From NCBI GenBank assembly GCA_020137815.1, contig CM035358.1:116356-180355 (forward strand): a stretch of 64,000 nucleotides of DNA, read 5' to 3'. The DNA comes from Hormiphora californensis. Lineage: Eukaryota; Ctenophora; Tentaculata; Cydippida; Pleurobrachiidae. The notes beneath the pieces are model-generated. The model did not search any database, had not been told where the DNA came from, and worked only from the letters and a program-made list of their open reading frames with translations. A program made the translations under genes and the position numbers. Shown one piece after another: positions 1 through 32,000 of this stretch (position 1 is the stretch's first letter; every line of letters starts with the position of its first letter).

Positions 1-624
1 AAATCTTCGCCTCCTTCTGATAGTACTCCCAACTCCATCTACTCCATTCTCTGCCGCGACTGCTCATCTTTCTACGTTGGCCAGAGCAAGCGACCAGTGA
101 AAACCCGGATTAAGGAGCACGAATCAAACTTCTACAACAACTCTCTCTACAACACCGATGGGAAGATGAAATCTGCTCCTGCTATCCACGCTCGGGAATC
201 TGGACACACCATGGACTGGAATTCTACATCTATTCTCTCCTCTTCTTCCTCCTGCCTCAGTCTAAATCTACTGGAACAAGCGGTATTCACACTCTTCAAC
301 CGGCGATTAACCGAACAGATAAAGTTCCTACTGTCAACCTCCAATGGACTCACCTTCTCCCCAGGATTGCTAACTCCTTCAAACCCCGACCTGCTGGCAT
401 CTCCATCAAACCTAGATCTCCCAAACCTGTTTCCTAATTCTCTTCAGCTCGGATCACCTCTTCTCCCTTCCCGAGGATCACCTCCCCCATCCCCTCCTCT
501 CGGATCGCATCTTCCTTCTCGGATCTCATCCCTTCCTCTCTCCTCCCCTCCCCGGATCCCATATCCTCTTCTCCACTACATAAACACTTTCATTTTCATT
601 GTTGTTATAGCTGAAGACGTCTGA
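1..624 (+). CDS. Penelope-like element, GIY-YIG endonuclease tail (5' end outside window)
   Basis: The frame is open from base 1 to a stop at 622-624. The first 60 codons read as a GIY-YIG nuclease of the Penelope retroelement type: an IY pair at nt 37-42, a CxxC pair (nt 52-63), YVG at nt 73-81, then a conserved Arg and a RIKEH segment, followed by an AIHARESGH stretch. In Penelope-like elements this domain follows the reverse transcriptase and nicks the target. The reverse transcriptase itself would lie to the left of the window. Codons after about 330 turn Pro/Ser/Leu rich and look less constrained. Whether the copy is intact cannot be judged from this piece. Confidence 0.8.
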   Translation, partial: KSSPPSDSTPNSIYSILCRDCSSFYVGQSKRPVKTRIKEHESNFYNNSLYNTDGKMKSAPAIHARESGHTMDWNSTSILSSSSSCLSLNLLEQAVFTLFNRRLTEQIKFLLSTSNGLTFSPGLLTPSNPDLLASPSNLDLPNLFPNSLQLGSPLLPSRGSPPPSPPLGSHLPSRISSLPLSSPPRIPYPLLHYINTFIFIVVIAEDV

Positions 625-694
625 CATAGATCAGTCGAAAGCTCCTGTTCTTAATTGAATATTAGTACTGCAAAATCGCTGTTTCTCTTTAATT
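625..694 (+). other. probable 3' UTR of the Penelope-like element
   Basis: Short AT-rich stretch between the stop codon and the palindromic element that starts at about 695. No gene is seen in it. Confidence 0.35.
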
Positions 695-1969
695 GTGGTA
701 CCTGTGTTTTCAACCTGAGGCCAAAACCATAAGTACCCTTAAAATAGGAGTAGAGATGAAATCGAGGGCAATAAAGTGATCAGCGTCATCGCATTAGTGG
801 GGGTAGGTGCCGGAATTAAGTCTCTATCTCATCTGGTTAATTAGATAATTGGATAATTAGGTTTGCGCATAACCGATTTTTGGCAATACGGCTATAGCCA
901 TTTAAGAATGGTTTGGAGACTTTTCATTGGTGCCATTTCGTAGGCAAAGCTAATTTATGGGGGTCGACGTCGGACTTTTAAGCTCTATCTTCAACCGTTT
1001 AGCCGTTATCTGGCTTTTAAGATGCTCCAAATGAGCTAAATACGGTAAAAAGCCCGATTTTGAACACTGTTCAAGCCAAATAACGGCTAAACGGTTGAAG
1101 ATAGAGCTTAAAAGTCCGACGTCGACTCCCCATAAATTCGCTTTGCCTACAAAATGGCACCAATGAGAGTCTCCAAATCATTCTTAAGTGGCTATAGCCG
1201 TATAGCCAAAAAACGGTTATGAGCAAACCTAATTATCATAACCACTGTGCTACATAACCACTGTGCTACATCCCTTCATCTCTGATCTCAGCCCCTCACG
1301 GGGCTGAGATAGCCTCTACGAAGAAGAAAAAGGGTGTCAATCGACGTGTGTTGATAAGGAGATCATTTTAGTGAAAACCATTTTGATCTGCGATGTCTGT
1401 GTAACGAATGAAACCTAAAAAACCTTACCACATGTTTTAACCAAACGGGTATGCAAATGAGCTAAATACGGTAAAAAGCCCGATTTTGAACACTGTTCAA
1501 GCCAAATAACGGCTAAACGGTTGAAGATAGAGCTTAAAAGTCCGACGTCGACTCCCCATAAATTCGCTTTGCCTACAAAATGGCACCAATGAGAGTCTCC
1601 AAATCATTCTTAAGTGGCTATAGCCGTATAGCCAAAAAACGGTTATGAGCAAACCTAATTATCCAATTATCTAATTAACCAGATGAGATAGAGACTTAAT
1701 TCCAGTACCTACCCCCACTAATTTGAGGACGCTGATCATTTTAGTGCCCTCGGTTTTGTCTCTACTCCTTTCCTAAGTGGCTATAGCCGTATAGCCAACA
1801 AACGGTTATGTGCAAACCTAATTATTCAATTATCTAATTAACCAGATGAGATAGAGACTTAATTCCGGCACCTACCCCCGCTGATCACTTTATTGTCCTC
1901 GATTTCATCTCTACTCCTATTTTAAGGGTACTTATGGTTTTGGCCTCAGGTTGAAAACACAGGTACCAC
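695..1969. mobile_element. long palindromic (foldback) element, family A, with internal insertion
   Basis: The two ends are inverted copies (GTGGTACCTGTGTTTTC at the left, its complement at the right), and the arms continue through segments such as GGTTAATTAGATAATTGG and the GTCGACGTCGGACTTTTAAG core. Related copies lie at 15,089-15,680, 19,704-20,724 and 59,690-60,165. No transposase is encoded. A 216-bp insertion at 1,238-1,453 is flanked by a 210-bp direct duplication. Confidence 0.85.
1238..1453. repeat. insertion inside foldback, also found at 2,926-3,337
   Basis: The segment starts with two AACCACTGTGCTACAT motifs, has a GGGGCTGAGAT hairpin-like part and ends near TTTTAACCAAACGGGTATGC. 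Nearly the same sequence is at 2,926-3,337, in the same orientation. Bases 1,028-1,237 and 1,454-1,663 are direct repeats flanking it. Confidence 0.7.
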
Positions 1970-2404
1970 GCCCACCCGGAAATGAGGCCTTAGCACCCTC
2001 TGCTCAATTTGAGCATTGGTTGGGATCGTTAGATGGGTCCATTCTGAGTACAATTTCGTTGGAAAACTCTTTAATAATACCGCTCTTGCAACAGAAAAAA
2101 TCATTCCTGTGCCCAAACTACAAAACAGAAAGTTCAAATTTTTGAACATTCCGAGGAAATTTTCTGAGCTACCATTATACATTATTACATTAGGTCATCC
2201 AGTATTGATTGTCGTTGGGCTTTTATGGGAAAAATGGTTTGACATATTATAGCAAAATGGACCACTGTTTTTCTCACTCGATTTTGGATCGGAATACAAT
2301 GCCTGCTATTGTAATATGGTTGTTCTCGGTTCCCACCAGGCAATTTTCTCTACCCCACTCTTGATCTTGTTGCCGCTGCATATGGAAAATTGCAATTTTC
2401 GAGT
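1970..2404. repeat. dispersed repeat fragment, no gene
   Basis: Bases 2,066-2,180 (AATACCGCTCTTGCAACAG onward) match 50,395-50,505 in the same orientation, and 5,255-5,320 is a diverged inverted copy. I see no gene in the rest. Confidence 0.55.
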
Positions 2405-2692
2405 TTAAAGTGAGAGTGGACCGATACAGAATTGGACTAGAAAATTGTAGGTAGTAGAGATTATTTCTCTGAGCATTTTGCTTTTTTCCCGCTTAAAATT
2501 GACCCCTCCACCACTGAGATACTTTTGTTATGTTGGGAGCATGACGTCATGCATCTATCTCTTGTATTCTGTATGTGTGCGCACCCAGGCATGTTCGATG
2601 TACTGCCTACAGAGAGAATACAGAGATAGATGCGTGACGTCATGCTCCCAACATAACAAAAGTATCTAAGTGTCGGTCCACTCTCACTTTAA
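2405..2692. mobile_element. MITE family B, TTAA-flanked, AAAGTGAGAGTGGACCG ends
   Basis: TTAA is present at both ends (2,405-2,408 and 2,689-2,692), the ends are inverted repeats (AGTGAGAGTGGACCG and its complement), and inner arms around TTATGTTGGGAGCATGACGT are also inverted. Other copies are at 10,436-11,031, 14,438-15,088 and 44,436-45,677. TTAA duplications are typical of piggyBac-type transposition, but no transposase is present to confirm this. Confidence 0.8.
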
Positions 2693-2925
2693 CCCTTTGA
2701 GGACGATAACGAACGGCTGGTCAGAATTCCTTGAAATTTTGTAAATTAGCTCCTATTGGTACCAATAGTAACCGTGCAAAAGGATTTTAGAATCCGTCGA
2801 ACGGTTTTTGAGTTAGCGCATGGGTCATATATGACTAGATACCACTAGAAAACACTACGACTCTAAGAAGTACACCCCAGAAATCCCGTGTTTCTGGTCG
2901 GGGTACCTCAAGGCTGGGGAACGTA

Positions 2926-3337
2926 ACCACTGTGCTACATCCCTTCATCTCAGCCCAGTGTCCCGATCTCTGGAATATGAAGGAAAGATAAATGCAAAAA
3001 TTCTGCAGCAAAACAAAATCTATGCAGCAAAATGAAAGATTATTAGGGCACTGCTGCAGCAGAAGATATTTCCCATACTTACACACAGAGCAGTGCTGCA
3101 GCAGTGTGTAACAGACAGAGAGAATATGTTGGGGCATGCCCAGTTGTGCCTAGTGCACCGACAACAGTCAAGTAAGGGGGCTGAGACAGCCTCTACGAAG
3201 AAGAAGAATGGTGTCAATCGACGCGTATTGATAAGGAGATCATTTTAGTGAAAACCATTTTGATCTGCGATGTCTGTGTAACGAATGAAACCTAAAAAAC
3301 CTTACCACATGTTTTAACCAAACGGGTATGCTTCATT
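2926..3337. repeat. dispersed repeat, second copy of the 1,238-1,453 unit with extra DNA
   Basis: Starts with AACCACTGTGCTACATCCC and ends with TTTTAACCAAACGGGTATGC, as in the insertion at 1,238-1,453. About 180 extra bases, with several GCTGCAGCAG motifs, lie inside. Bases 2,693-2,925 hold nothing I recognise. Confidence 0.6.
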
Positions 3338-3339
3338 CA

Positions 3340-3905
3340 GTAAGGGTATGCTTCATTCAATCCTCCGCCATGATGGAATACGAGATCTGGTTGCGGAAAT
3401 GTGTGTCTATGGTGGATTGAAAGCAGTGGAGAAAGAGAAACTACTACAACCATGCAACAACCATCAACTCCATTTTGCTGCCAACACACAACCGGATGCC
3501 AGAATGGACGTGGTATGTACTGGACTCTGGAGGGATATGCAGTTGAGTTATCTTGATGTAAGGGTCTTCCATCCAAACGCCCCATCTTACATAACTCAAT
3601 CAATAGGCAGCCTCTACAGATCGAAAGAAGCAGGGAAGAAGCAAGCGTACGGGCAAAGAGTCAGAGGTAGAGGGAGGAACATTCACCCCTCTCGTCATGA
3701 GCACCTTTGGCGGCATGGGAGATGAGTTTGAGAAATTCCTCAAGAAGTTATCGAAGAGGGTTTGAGACAAGACCAAGGAACCCTATGCAGAAGTTATCAG
3801 CCACTTCAGGACAAGGCTGAGATTCGGACTTTTGATGGCCTGTCTGATCGCCCTTCGAGGGAACAGGAGGAAGGTCGTGCCTATCAATATGCACGAAGTT
3901 GAACT
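3340..3905 (+). pseudogene. decayed retroelement C-terminus (PD-(D/E)XK-like tail)
   Basis: Codons from 3,348 read RHDGIRDL, then DARMDV about 45 residues on, then YLDVRVFHPNAP and KKQAYGQRV. This is a tail seen after the reverse transcriptase in many invertebrate retroelement proteins (RHNxIRD ... ARLDI ... FFDVRVFxP). A frameshift near 3,680 is needed to continue into TPLVMSTFGGMGDEFEKFL, followed by a TGA and then LRFGLLMACLIALRG. The copy is dead. The same domain occurs on the minus strand at 28,156-28,700. The nuclease reading of the ARMD/DVRV pattern is an inference. Confidence 0.7.
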
Positions 3906-3906
3906 T

Positions 3907-5213
3907 TTAACGTAAAACCAAAATTTTTTTTCGAGTGCAGGGAAATCTCTCACCGCAGGGTTGTAGGCCATGCCAAGGAGACCTCAAATATGCAATTTTA
4001 GCCCTCAAGTCGAATTCATATTTTTGCTACAGCCGTTTTAAAATCGTCTTGAAAATTTCTGAAAAGACGTTTTTGACACCCTAATAATAAATTTTCAGGG
4101 CTAGAAGCTTAAAATTATGGGGATTTGAAGGGGATAGGAAGGTTTATCGACACAAAAAATTTTATTAAAATCGGTGATGATTTTCGGTCGTGAGATTGAT
4201 TTACCTTTTCCCCTCTTAAAGGCCCTATTTAGCAAAGTTCCGAAAGTTTGTGAAGGCTGTAAATTGGTGAAAAGTTGCGTCTAACGATTATCTAAGTGGC
4301 CACAAATTTTTGGCGTGTCCTTATTTGAGACAAGTTCTACAGAGCTTTTTTTGTGAAAGCCGTTTTTTTAGAAATAAAGAAATAGCCTGTATCTCAAAAA
4401 CGACTGATTTTAGAGACCTGAGACCAAGCTTAAACGATTCAGAAGGTCCGATTTTGGGGGGGTCTTCTGAGAGACATTTTTCTCCTACTTCAACGGTTTT
4501 TGCTGTAATTGCGAAAAAGGATTTAGCAAAAAGGTGGAAAAGCAGCACGAAGCAGGCTGTCGGAATTCCTCTTTTGCCCTCTTCAAAGGATTTGTTTTTC
4601 GCAATTACAGCGAAAACCGTTGAAGTAGTAGAAAAATGTATCTCAGAAGACCCCCCCCCCAAAATCGGACCTTCTGAATCGTTTAAGATTGGTCTCAGGT
4701 CTCTAAAATCAGTCGTTTTTGAGATACAGGCTAATTCTTTTTTTCTAAAAAAACGGCTTTCACAAAAAAAGCTCTGTAGAACTTGTCTCAAATAAGGACA
4801 CGCCAAAAATTTGTGGCCACTTAGATAATCGTTAGACGCAACTTTTCACCAATTTACAGCCTTCACAAACTTTCGGAACTTTGCTAAATAGGGCCTTTAA
4901 GAGGGAAAAAAGTAAATCAATCTCACGACCGAAAATCGTCACCGATTTTAATAAAAATTTTTGTGTCGATAAACCTTCCTATCCCCTTCAAATCCCCATA
5001 ATTCTAAGCTTGTAGCCCTGAAAATGTATTTTTAGGGTGTCAAAAACGTCTTTTCAGAAATTTTCAAGACGATTTTAAAACGGCTGTAGCAAAAATATGA
5101 ATTCGACTTGAGGGCTAAAATTGCATATTTGAGGTCTCCTTGGCATGGCCTACAACCCTGCGGTGAGAGATTTCCCTGCACTCGAAAAAATTTTTTGGTT
5201 AGCGTACCCTTAA
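3907..5213. mobile_element. 1.3-kb palindromic element, family C, TTAA-flanked
   Basis: The two halves are inverted copies along almost their full length, with the centre near 4,560. TTAA is found at 3,907-3,910 and 5,210-5,213, next to ends related to GGGTACGCTAACCAAAAA. Because of the symmetry, both strands carry the same 161-codon frame starting MACPYLRQVLQSFF (4,310-4,795 plus and 4,321-4,806 minus). I treat that frame as a by-product of the palindrome. A second copy is at 48,220-49,695. Confidence 0.85.
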
Positions 5214-5637
5214 TGGGCAGAAAATCAAAAAAATCCGGGGTATTACGGTAACTCACTGCTCAGACATGAGACAATTTCCTGGATATACTCAAAAATTAGA
5301 ACTTCCTGTTTTGTAGTTTGGACTCTTCTCTCTCTCTATAGTCTGAACGCGTCTCTCGCTTTTCCCACGGACCGTGGGAAAGTCGCGCAAGCCCTCTGAA
5401 GAGTTCAAACTTCATTTCTTTACGATATGTTTTGTCCAATAAGACTCGAGAGCCTCAGAAAACAATATGAAGAGTTTTGATAAACCACAGACTATCTGGC
5501 ACCGTTAGGAAAGCTCGAAACATCATTGAAAAAAAATCAAATAAGTGTTTGCATCGGTCATATACGTTTCTGTTTAAAAAAGATCAATTTAAAAAAAATT
5601 TGTTTGAGAATTTTTCTTTGGTCACATTTAAACTCAC
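5214..5637. other. intron or intergenic DNA with repeat fragment
   Basis: Bases 5,255-5,320 are a diverged inverted copy of the repeat at 2,066-2,180. A short CTCTCTCTCT run follows, and the rest is unique-looking AT-rich DNA. No further kinase exon was found here. Confidence 0.4.
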
Positions 5638-26806
<21,169 letters not shown>

Positions 26807-27089
26807 TTCTTTATTTAACTGACTCAATTTTTATTCATTCCTGGAAGACACTCTTTTGCCAGTCTCCACTGAACGGAAGTGTCTTGATGCTAAAAAGGTA
26901 TTTAGTATTAGCGTATTCATTTCGGAAAAACGTTTAACCGAAATGTACAATTTATCTATTAGTCGGTAAATATAAACTTAAGTTTAAGTTTAAGTTTACG
27001 CACAATTTATCACGAAGTCACACAATTAATATACAGGGTGTCCCACTGTCTACGCGTGACCTACGATTTTGGGTCATGACCGGGCTCCA
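26807..27089 (-). promoter_or_regulatory. presumed 5' UTR/promoter side of the kinase gene
   Basis: Region upstream of the kinase ATG. It has an inverted GAAGACACTCTTT/GGAAGTGTCTT pair at 26,845-26,885, a TTTAAGTTTAAG triple repeat at 26,974-26,995 and, at 27,032, ACAGGGTGTCCCA, a motif also at 10,058 and 14,222. No TATA box or start site can be claimed. Confidence 0.25.
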
Positions 27090-27657
27090 TTAAATGGCCT
27101 AAAAACCCAAATTCTATTTAATTATTTTGAACACTACATCGTAACAAGCATGCTATTGGAGTCCCAAAAAACCTAGGTACACGCCCCACCCGCCCAATGT
27201 GAGCCCAGGGGAGCCCCTCAAGTTGGGGCCCAGTTGGGGTCCCCTTGTAAACGCGGTTGTACTCCTTGAAATGCTAACAATATGATCCTCTCTGAAATTT
27301 GAAGTTTTGGGTAAAATTTAGCATTGTGTTTCAGGTGAGTACATTTAATCTTTCTTGTCTCAGTATTCTGGTAATTTTTCTCCTAGTTTTGATAGGCTCA
27401 AATAATAATTGATGAGAAATATTATGAAATCTACTAAAACACAAGGATAGTTTCTATCCTACATTTTATATTTGAGAGAGGATCATATTGTTAGCATTTC
27501 AAGGAATACAACCGCGTTTACAAGGGGACCCCAAATGGACCCCAACTTGAGGGGCTCCCCTGGGCTCACATTGGGCGGGTGGGGACTCCAATAGCATGCT
27601 TGTTACAATGGAGTGTTCAAAATAAATAAATAAAATTTGGGTTTTTAGGCCCTTTAA
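27090..27657. mobile_element. TTAA-flanked palindrome, family F, copy 1
   Basis: TTAA at 27,090-27,093 and 27,654-27,657, inner arms GGCCTAAAAACCCAAATT, AGCATGCTATTGGAGTCC, CCCCTCAAGTTGGGG and complements. Copy 2 is at 42,492-43,034. Confidence 0.85.
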
Positions 27658-28155
27658 GGCCAGAGGGGGTCGGGGGTCGCGGTGTCTAAAAAGTCACTTA
27701 CGGGCCGGACCAGATGAAATAGTTGGAATCGTGTTAGTGTGCACCGTTAAGGAGAAAATTGAGGTTAACTTTTCGCCCAAAATGAATGTAAACCTCAAAA
27801 AAGCAGTTATTTATGTCACCTACACAGATGAAAATGGTACCAATCGATAGATTTTATCAAGGAGACCAAGTGTTTAAAGTTTCAGAGCTTTAAGTAATAT
27901 AGTTGTTCATATATTTGAGGTTAACATATCTCCCAAAAAACAACCTTTTGTTGAATATTTCAGAACATTTTTTTCACTATATGCACCACTTCCTGAAGAG
28001 ACGGCTAGGACCTGGGCCTTGAAACTTGGCAGTTATGATCCTGAGATGGTGAACTAAAAATCTGGTGTAGCGATTTTTGATTTAGGCCCTAGTTCCTGAA
28101 ATATTGAGGTTAACGTTTCAAAAATCAAGCTTTTTAACATTTTAACCTCAATATT
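27658..28155. repeat. GAGGTTAAC-containing repeat, related to 50,547-50,700
   Basis: GGCCAGAGGGGG ... GCCGGACCAGATGA ... TGAGGTTAACTTTT is shared with 50,547-50,700. TTGAGGTTAAC recurs four times, and 28,083-28,175 is a palindrome (GGCCCTAGTTCCTGAAATAT and complement). Confidence 0.6.
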
Positions 28156-28705
28156 TCAGGAACTAGGGCCTAAGTCAAAAACATAAAAACATAAACATTT
28201 GTTTGTTGGGGCTCTAGAGTTGAAGATGCAAACATCAAGGAACAGTTTTGACATGTTTGTTTTTGACCAAACGCCACGGGCTGATACGTCGAGACGAGTT
28301 TCATCTGTTTTGATGGCGGATTGATATTTCAGGGTCTCCCCGGTGAGAGGCAACAAGTGGGGTTCTACAACAACATCTCTGCAACCGGCCTCAACTAGCA
28401 GATTTGCGGTCAGGTCTCGTATCTGGTTGTACCTGAGATTAACATAGCCCCCACGAGCACACATAGGCAGTGTTAGATGGAATTAATTTTGCCGCAAGCA
28501 CAGTGATTTGGGAACTCATGAAGAGTCAGATCATACCGCAAAGCTAGTGCATCCCAGAATTCAGATTTGTTGAGGTTGAAACCATGCTCCGCCAGGGGGA
28601 GACTAGTTAGCCAGGTGGACGAGCCACGTTTGCACAGTTCTTCAGTCTGATCTGGACATAGTTTCTCAGCAACGGCCGCTAGATATTTCTTGTTGGACAT
28701 AGTTT
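28156..28705 (-). pseudogene. decayed retroelement C-terminus with zinc motif and nuclease-like tail
   Basis: The minus strand reads STWLTSLPLAEHGF, WDALALRYD, a CACG motif, then, after a frameshift near 28,470, ARGGYVNLRYNQIRDLTANLL, ETRLDVSARGVW and LFLDVCIFN. This is the same tail as at 3,340-3,905 but includes the preceding part with the CxCG zinc-like motif. The family is common in invertebrate reverse transcriptase proteins. Broken and truncated. Confidence 0.72.
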
Positions 28706-29093
28706 AAGCATATCATCATCATCATCATCAACAACATTTATTATCCCGCTTTATAGCATATTTGTATATAATGTACTAGTAGGCCCGTTCGCCCTACGGG
28801 CGAATTTTGGGGAAATGGTAGCTGGATTAGGGAACGCTGACATCACCTGCACCATCCGTCCCTACCCATGTTGGTGTACGCTCTGGGCTTCCTGACAATG
28901 TCAAGGTGCGAATTTAAGAGATCAAGGGAGGTGCAATACTGCTCCAGAAACTCATCACGTGAAAACTTGGCCGCTATGTAGCCGATTCGGAGATTTCTAT
29001 ATTCGACTTGAGTAATCGCCGTTGGGCGACGTTGGGTAAAGCTATCAGTAGTCGTTGATTAGCTCGCTTGAACACGTTGGCGTAATCTGTCAT
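28706..29093. other. spacer, no gene
   Basis: Short ATC microsatellite at 28,711-28,732 and a hairpin CCGTTCGCCCTACGGGCGAA at 28,786-28,805. Otherwise nothing seen. Confidence 0.3.
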
Positions 29094-29540
29094 ATGAGGC
29101 CCCTCGGAAATGTTCAAGTCATGCACAATCAAGTCACGCCCACCAATCACAGCTCAGAACGCGCGAAGCACTCCGCGCGTTCTGAGCTGTGATTGGTGGG
29201 CGTGACTTGATTGTGCATAGGGATCCCTAAAAAAGTTCAGTATTTACACAGAGTTTACACAGTCTTTACTCAGTCGTTACACCCAGAGCGGCGCGTGCTG
29301 CGCACAGTGGCTTTTTCCAAGAAAATATTGGATTGTGTGCTGCACAATTGACAAAATTGAGCGCTGCGGCGAAAAAAGTTTCCGAAAACGCTGCAAATCG
29401 AGTGCGAAAGACGCAGTCGTTACACCCAGAGCGGCGCGGGCGCTCTGGGTGTAACGACTGAGTAAAGACTGTGTAAACTCTGTGTAAATACTGAACTTTT
29501 TTAGGGATCCCTATGACTTGAACATTTCCGAGGGGCCTCA
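29094..29540. mobile_element. foldback element with a second hairpin inserted in its left arm
   Basis: Outer arms TGAGGCCCCTCGGAAATG...AGTCAT and complement at 29,513-29,540. The right arm runs on into AGGGATCCCTAAAAAAG-type sequence without a break, while the left arm is interrupted at 29,122-29,217 by a 96-bp hairpin (GCACAATCAAGTCACGCCC arms). Confidence 0.85.
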
Positions 29541-29544
29541 TTCT

Positions 29545-29760
29545 GTTTTTGTTGTGTTTTATTTTGGATTTTTATTTAGTGGAAGCTCTTACGGTAATTC
29601 CCACGAGCGTGGGAAATTCTCACGCTGCGCGCATTTTTCTCACGCCGAAAGCATATACAGTGCTGACAAAACATCTGGACTGCGCGTGGATTTCTCAAAT
29701 TTATCGTTTCTTCGATTCAGTTTTTACTTTTTACAAAGCTTCTTTAATTCGTCGTTTCCC
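29545..29760. repeat. fragment related to 39,180-39,250
   Basis: GTGGAAGCTCTTACGGTAAT and TTCCCACG-type sequence appear inverted at 39,190-39,250. Nothing else recognised. Confidence 0.5.
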
Positions 29761-30204
29761 TACATAAAAGAAATACATTCAAATGGGTCTGCAGGCTGTA
29801 GCTGCTGATGATCACCTCCTAACAGGTAACACACGATAAAGAATTGCCCTTCTGTACTCTGTAGTAATCGTAAATTGGGATTGGAGCACCATTCTTTTTG
29901 TTTTTTTTCCATTTTTCTTTTCTTTCTCCGGTTTTTTGGCCTCGCGGACACCCGGACACCCACGAGTGCCGTCCCTATGTCTCACGAGGGAGCACTGAGA
30001 ATCTACAAAAATGTTAAGAAAAGATTCCTAACTGTGAAGATACGGCCCTACAGAGAGACTAGATCGAATGGTACGGTACCATTGGTACTATGTAACCTGA
30101 TCACACACTAGATTATAGAATAGGTAGGTGCCCCGTTGGGGGTTTCCACTGGAAACTTATAATCAACAAATCCTTGCTTATACAAAGTATGAACCCCTCC
30201 CTTT

Positions 30205-30258
30205 GGTAGGGTTTTATACCATGTAGGGTTTTATACCATGTAGGGTTTTATACCATGT
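30205..30258. repeat. 17-bp tandem repeat TAGGGTTTTATACCATG
   Basis: Three units in tandem. The region from 30,112 to 30,422 has no other feature apart from CACCCTAGCGGGTGA-type short hairpins. Confidence 0.8.
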
Positions 30259-30422
30259 ACCACCCTCCCTGCTTCGCAGGTCGGGCAGTATATGGTGCAG
30301 CGAATCACCCTAGCGGGTGACCCGCTACAATAAACCCAGGTTTATTGATTACATATCCATCACCAGGTCCTGATCCTCTCTTCACCAGATCTAGTCTTGA
30401 CTGACCTCACCTCTTCCCCCAG

Positions 30423-30642
30423 GTCTAATATACCAAGATGGTCGGGTGACGTTGTCCTTGCAATAAACGATGTTCCCGTTAGTGGCCTATCATTCGAACA
30501 GGCAGCATACTACGACAATGCAAGAATAGGGTCCGACTAACTGTAATGAATGCCACTCTTGTCCAGTGCCCCCATCCGATGCAGAGCTGGAGATGCTCTT
30601 TAATATCGGGGATGGAGATAGCAGTGCACTTACCACTCATGA
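30423..30642 (+). pseudogene. PDZ exon block (GDVVLAINDVPVSG)
   Basis: The acceptor is cttcccccag. The frame beginning SNIPRWSGDVVLAIND hits TAA at 30,538. A one-base shift near 30,535 instead gives RVRLTV, the usual last PDZ strand. The donor GA/gtaagttt follows SSALTTHE in a third frame. Confidence 0.6.
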
Positions 30643-30810
30643 GTAAGTTTCAGATCACACGTTGCAACTTGCTATAATCTCTTACCAGTTCGAGTATCGA
30701 TCAAATCACACCCCCTGCCTTGCCTTGTTCGACCTTGTTGCACTGTAGGCTAAGTTACACTATAGTAGCTGAAAAGTTACTCCGCCGTGAGTAGGGAGGG
30801 AGAATTATTA

Positions 30811-32000
30811 GAGATGGAGATGGAGATGGAGATGAAGAGATGAAGAGATGAAGAGATGAAGAGATGAAGAGATGAAGAGATGAAGAGATGAAGAGATGAA
30901 GAGATGAAGAGATGAAGAGATGAAGAGATGAAGAGATGAAGAGATGAAGAGATGAAGAGATGAAGAGATGAAGAGATGAAGAGATGAAGAGATGAAGAGA
31001 TGAAGAGATGAAGAGATGAAGAGATGAAGAGATGAAGAGATGAAGAGATGAAGAGATGAAGAGATGAAGAGATGAAGAGATGAAGAGATGAAGAGATGAA
31101 GAGATGAAGAGATGAAGAGATGAAGAGATGAAGAGATGAAGAGATGAAGAGATGAAGAGATGAAGAGATGAAGAGATGAAGAGATGAAGAGATGAAGAGA
31201 TGAAGAGATGAAGAGATGAAGAGATGAAGAGATGAAGAGATGAAGAGATGAAGAGATGAAGAGATGAAGAGATGAAGAGATGAAGAGATGAAGAGATGAA
31301 GAGATGAAGAGATGAAGAGATGAAGAGATGAAGAGATGAAGAGATGAAGAGATGAAGAGATGAAGAGATGAAGAGATGAAGAGATGAAGAGATGAAGAGA
31401 TGAAGAGATGAAGAGATGAAGAGATGAAGAGATGAAGAGATGAAGAGATGAAGAGATGAAGAGATGAAGAGATGAAGAGATGAAGAGATGAAGAGATGAA
31501 GAGATGAAGAGATGAAGAGATGAAGAGATGAAGAGATGAAGAGATGAAGAGATGAAGAGATGAAGAGATGAAGAGATGAAGAGATGAAGAGATGAAGAGA
31601 TGAAGAGATGAAGAGATGAAGAGATGAAGAGATGAAGAGATGAAGAGATGAAGAGATGAAGAGATGAAGAGATGAAGAGATGAAGAGATGAAGAGATGAA
31701 GAGATGAAGAGATGGAGAGATGGAGAGATGGAGAAATGGAGAAATGGAGAAATGGAGAGATGGAGAGATGGAGAGATGGAGAGATGGAGAGATGGAGAGA
31801 TGGAGAGATGGAGAGATGGAGAGATGGAGAGATGGAGAGATGGAGAGATGGAGAGATGGAGAGATGGAGAGATGGAGAGATGGAGAGATGGAGAGATGGA
31901 GAGATGGAGAGATGGAGAGATGGAGAGATGGAGAGATGGAGAGATGGAGAGATGGAGAGATGGAGAGATGGAGAGATGGAGAGATGGAGAGATGGAGAGA
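30811..32000. repeat. 8-bp minisatellite, GATGAAGA then GATGGAGA
   Basis: A short (GGAGAT)n start is followed by about 110 units of GATGAAGA (30,831-31,710), almost perfect, then about 36 units of GATGGAGA (31,711-32,000) with a few GAAATGGA variants at the switch. It creates long open frames in several phases (minus strand Ser/Leu/His/Ile repeats), which I do not regard as genes. Confidence 0.95.

Noticed and set aside
1980-2280. Additional kinase exons left of 5,638
   Set aside because: Minus-strand frames there show no kinase C-lobe, PTEN-like or J-domain words and the segment is a dispersed repeat.
4310-4806. 161-codon ORFs on both strands as genes
   Set aside because: They are mirror images produced by the palindrome. 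No known domain, no start context and no neighbours. Kept only as a finding.
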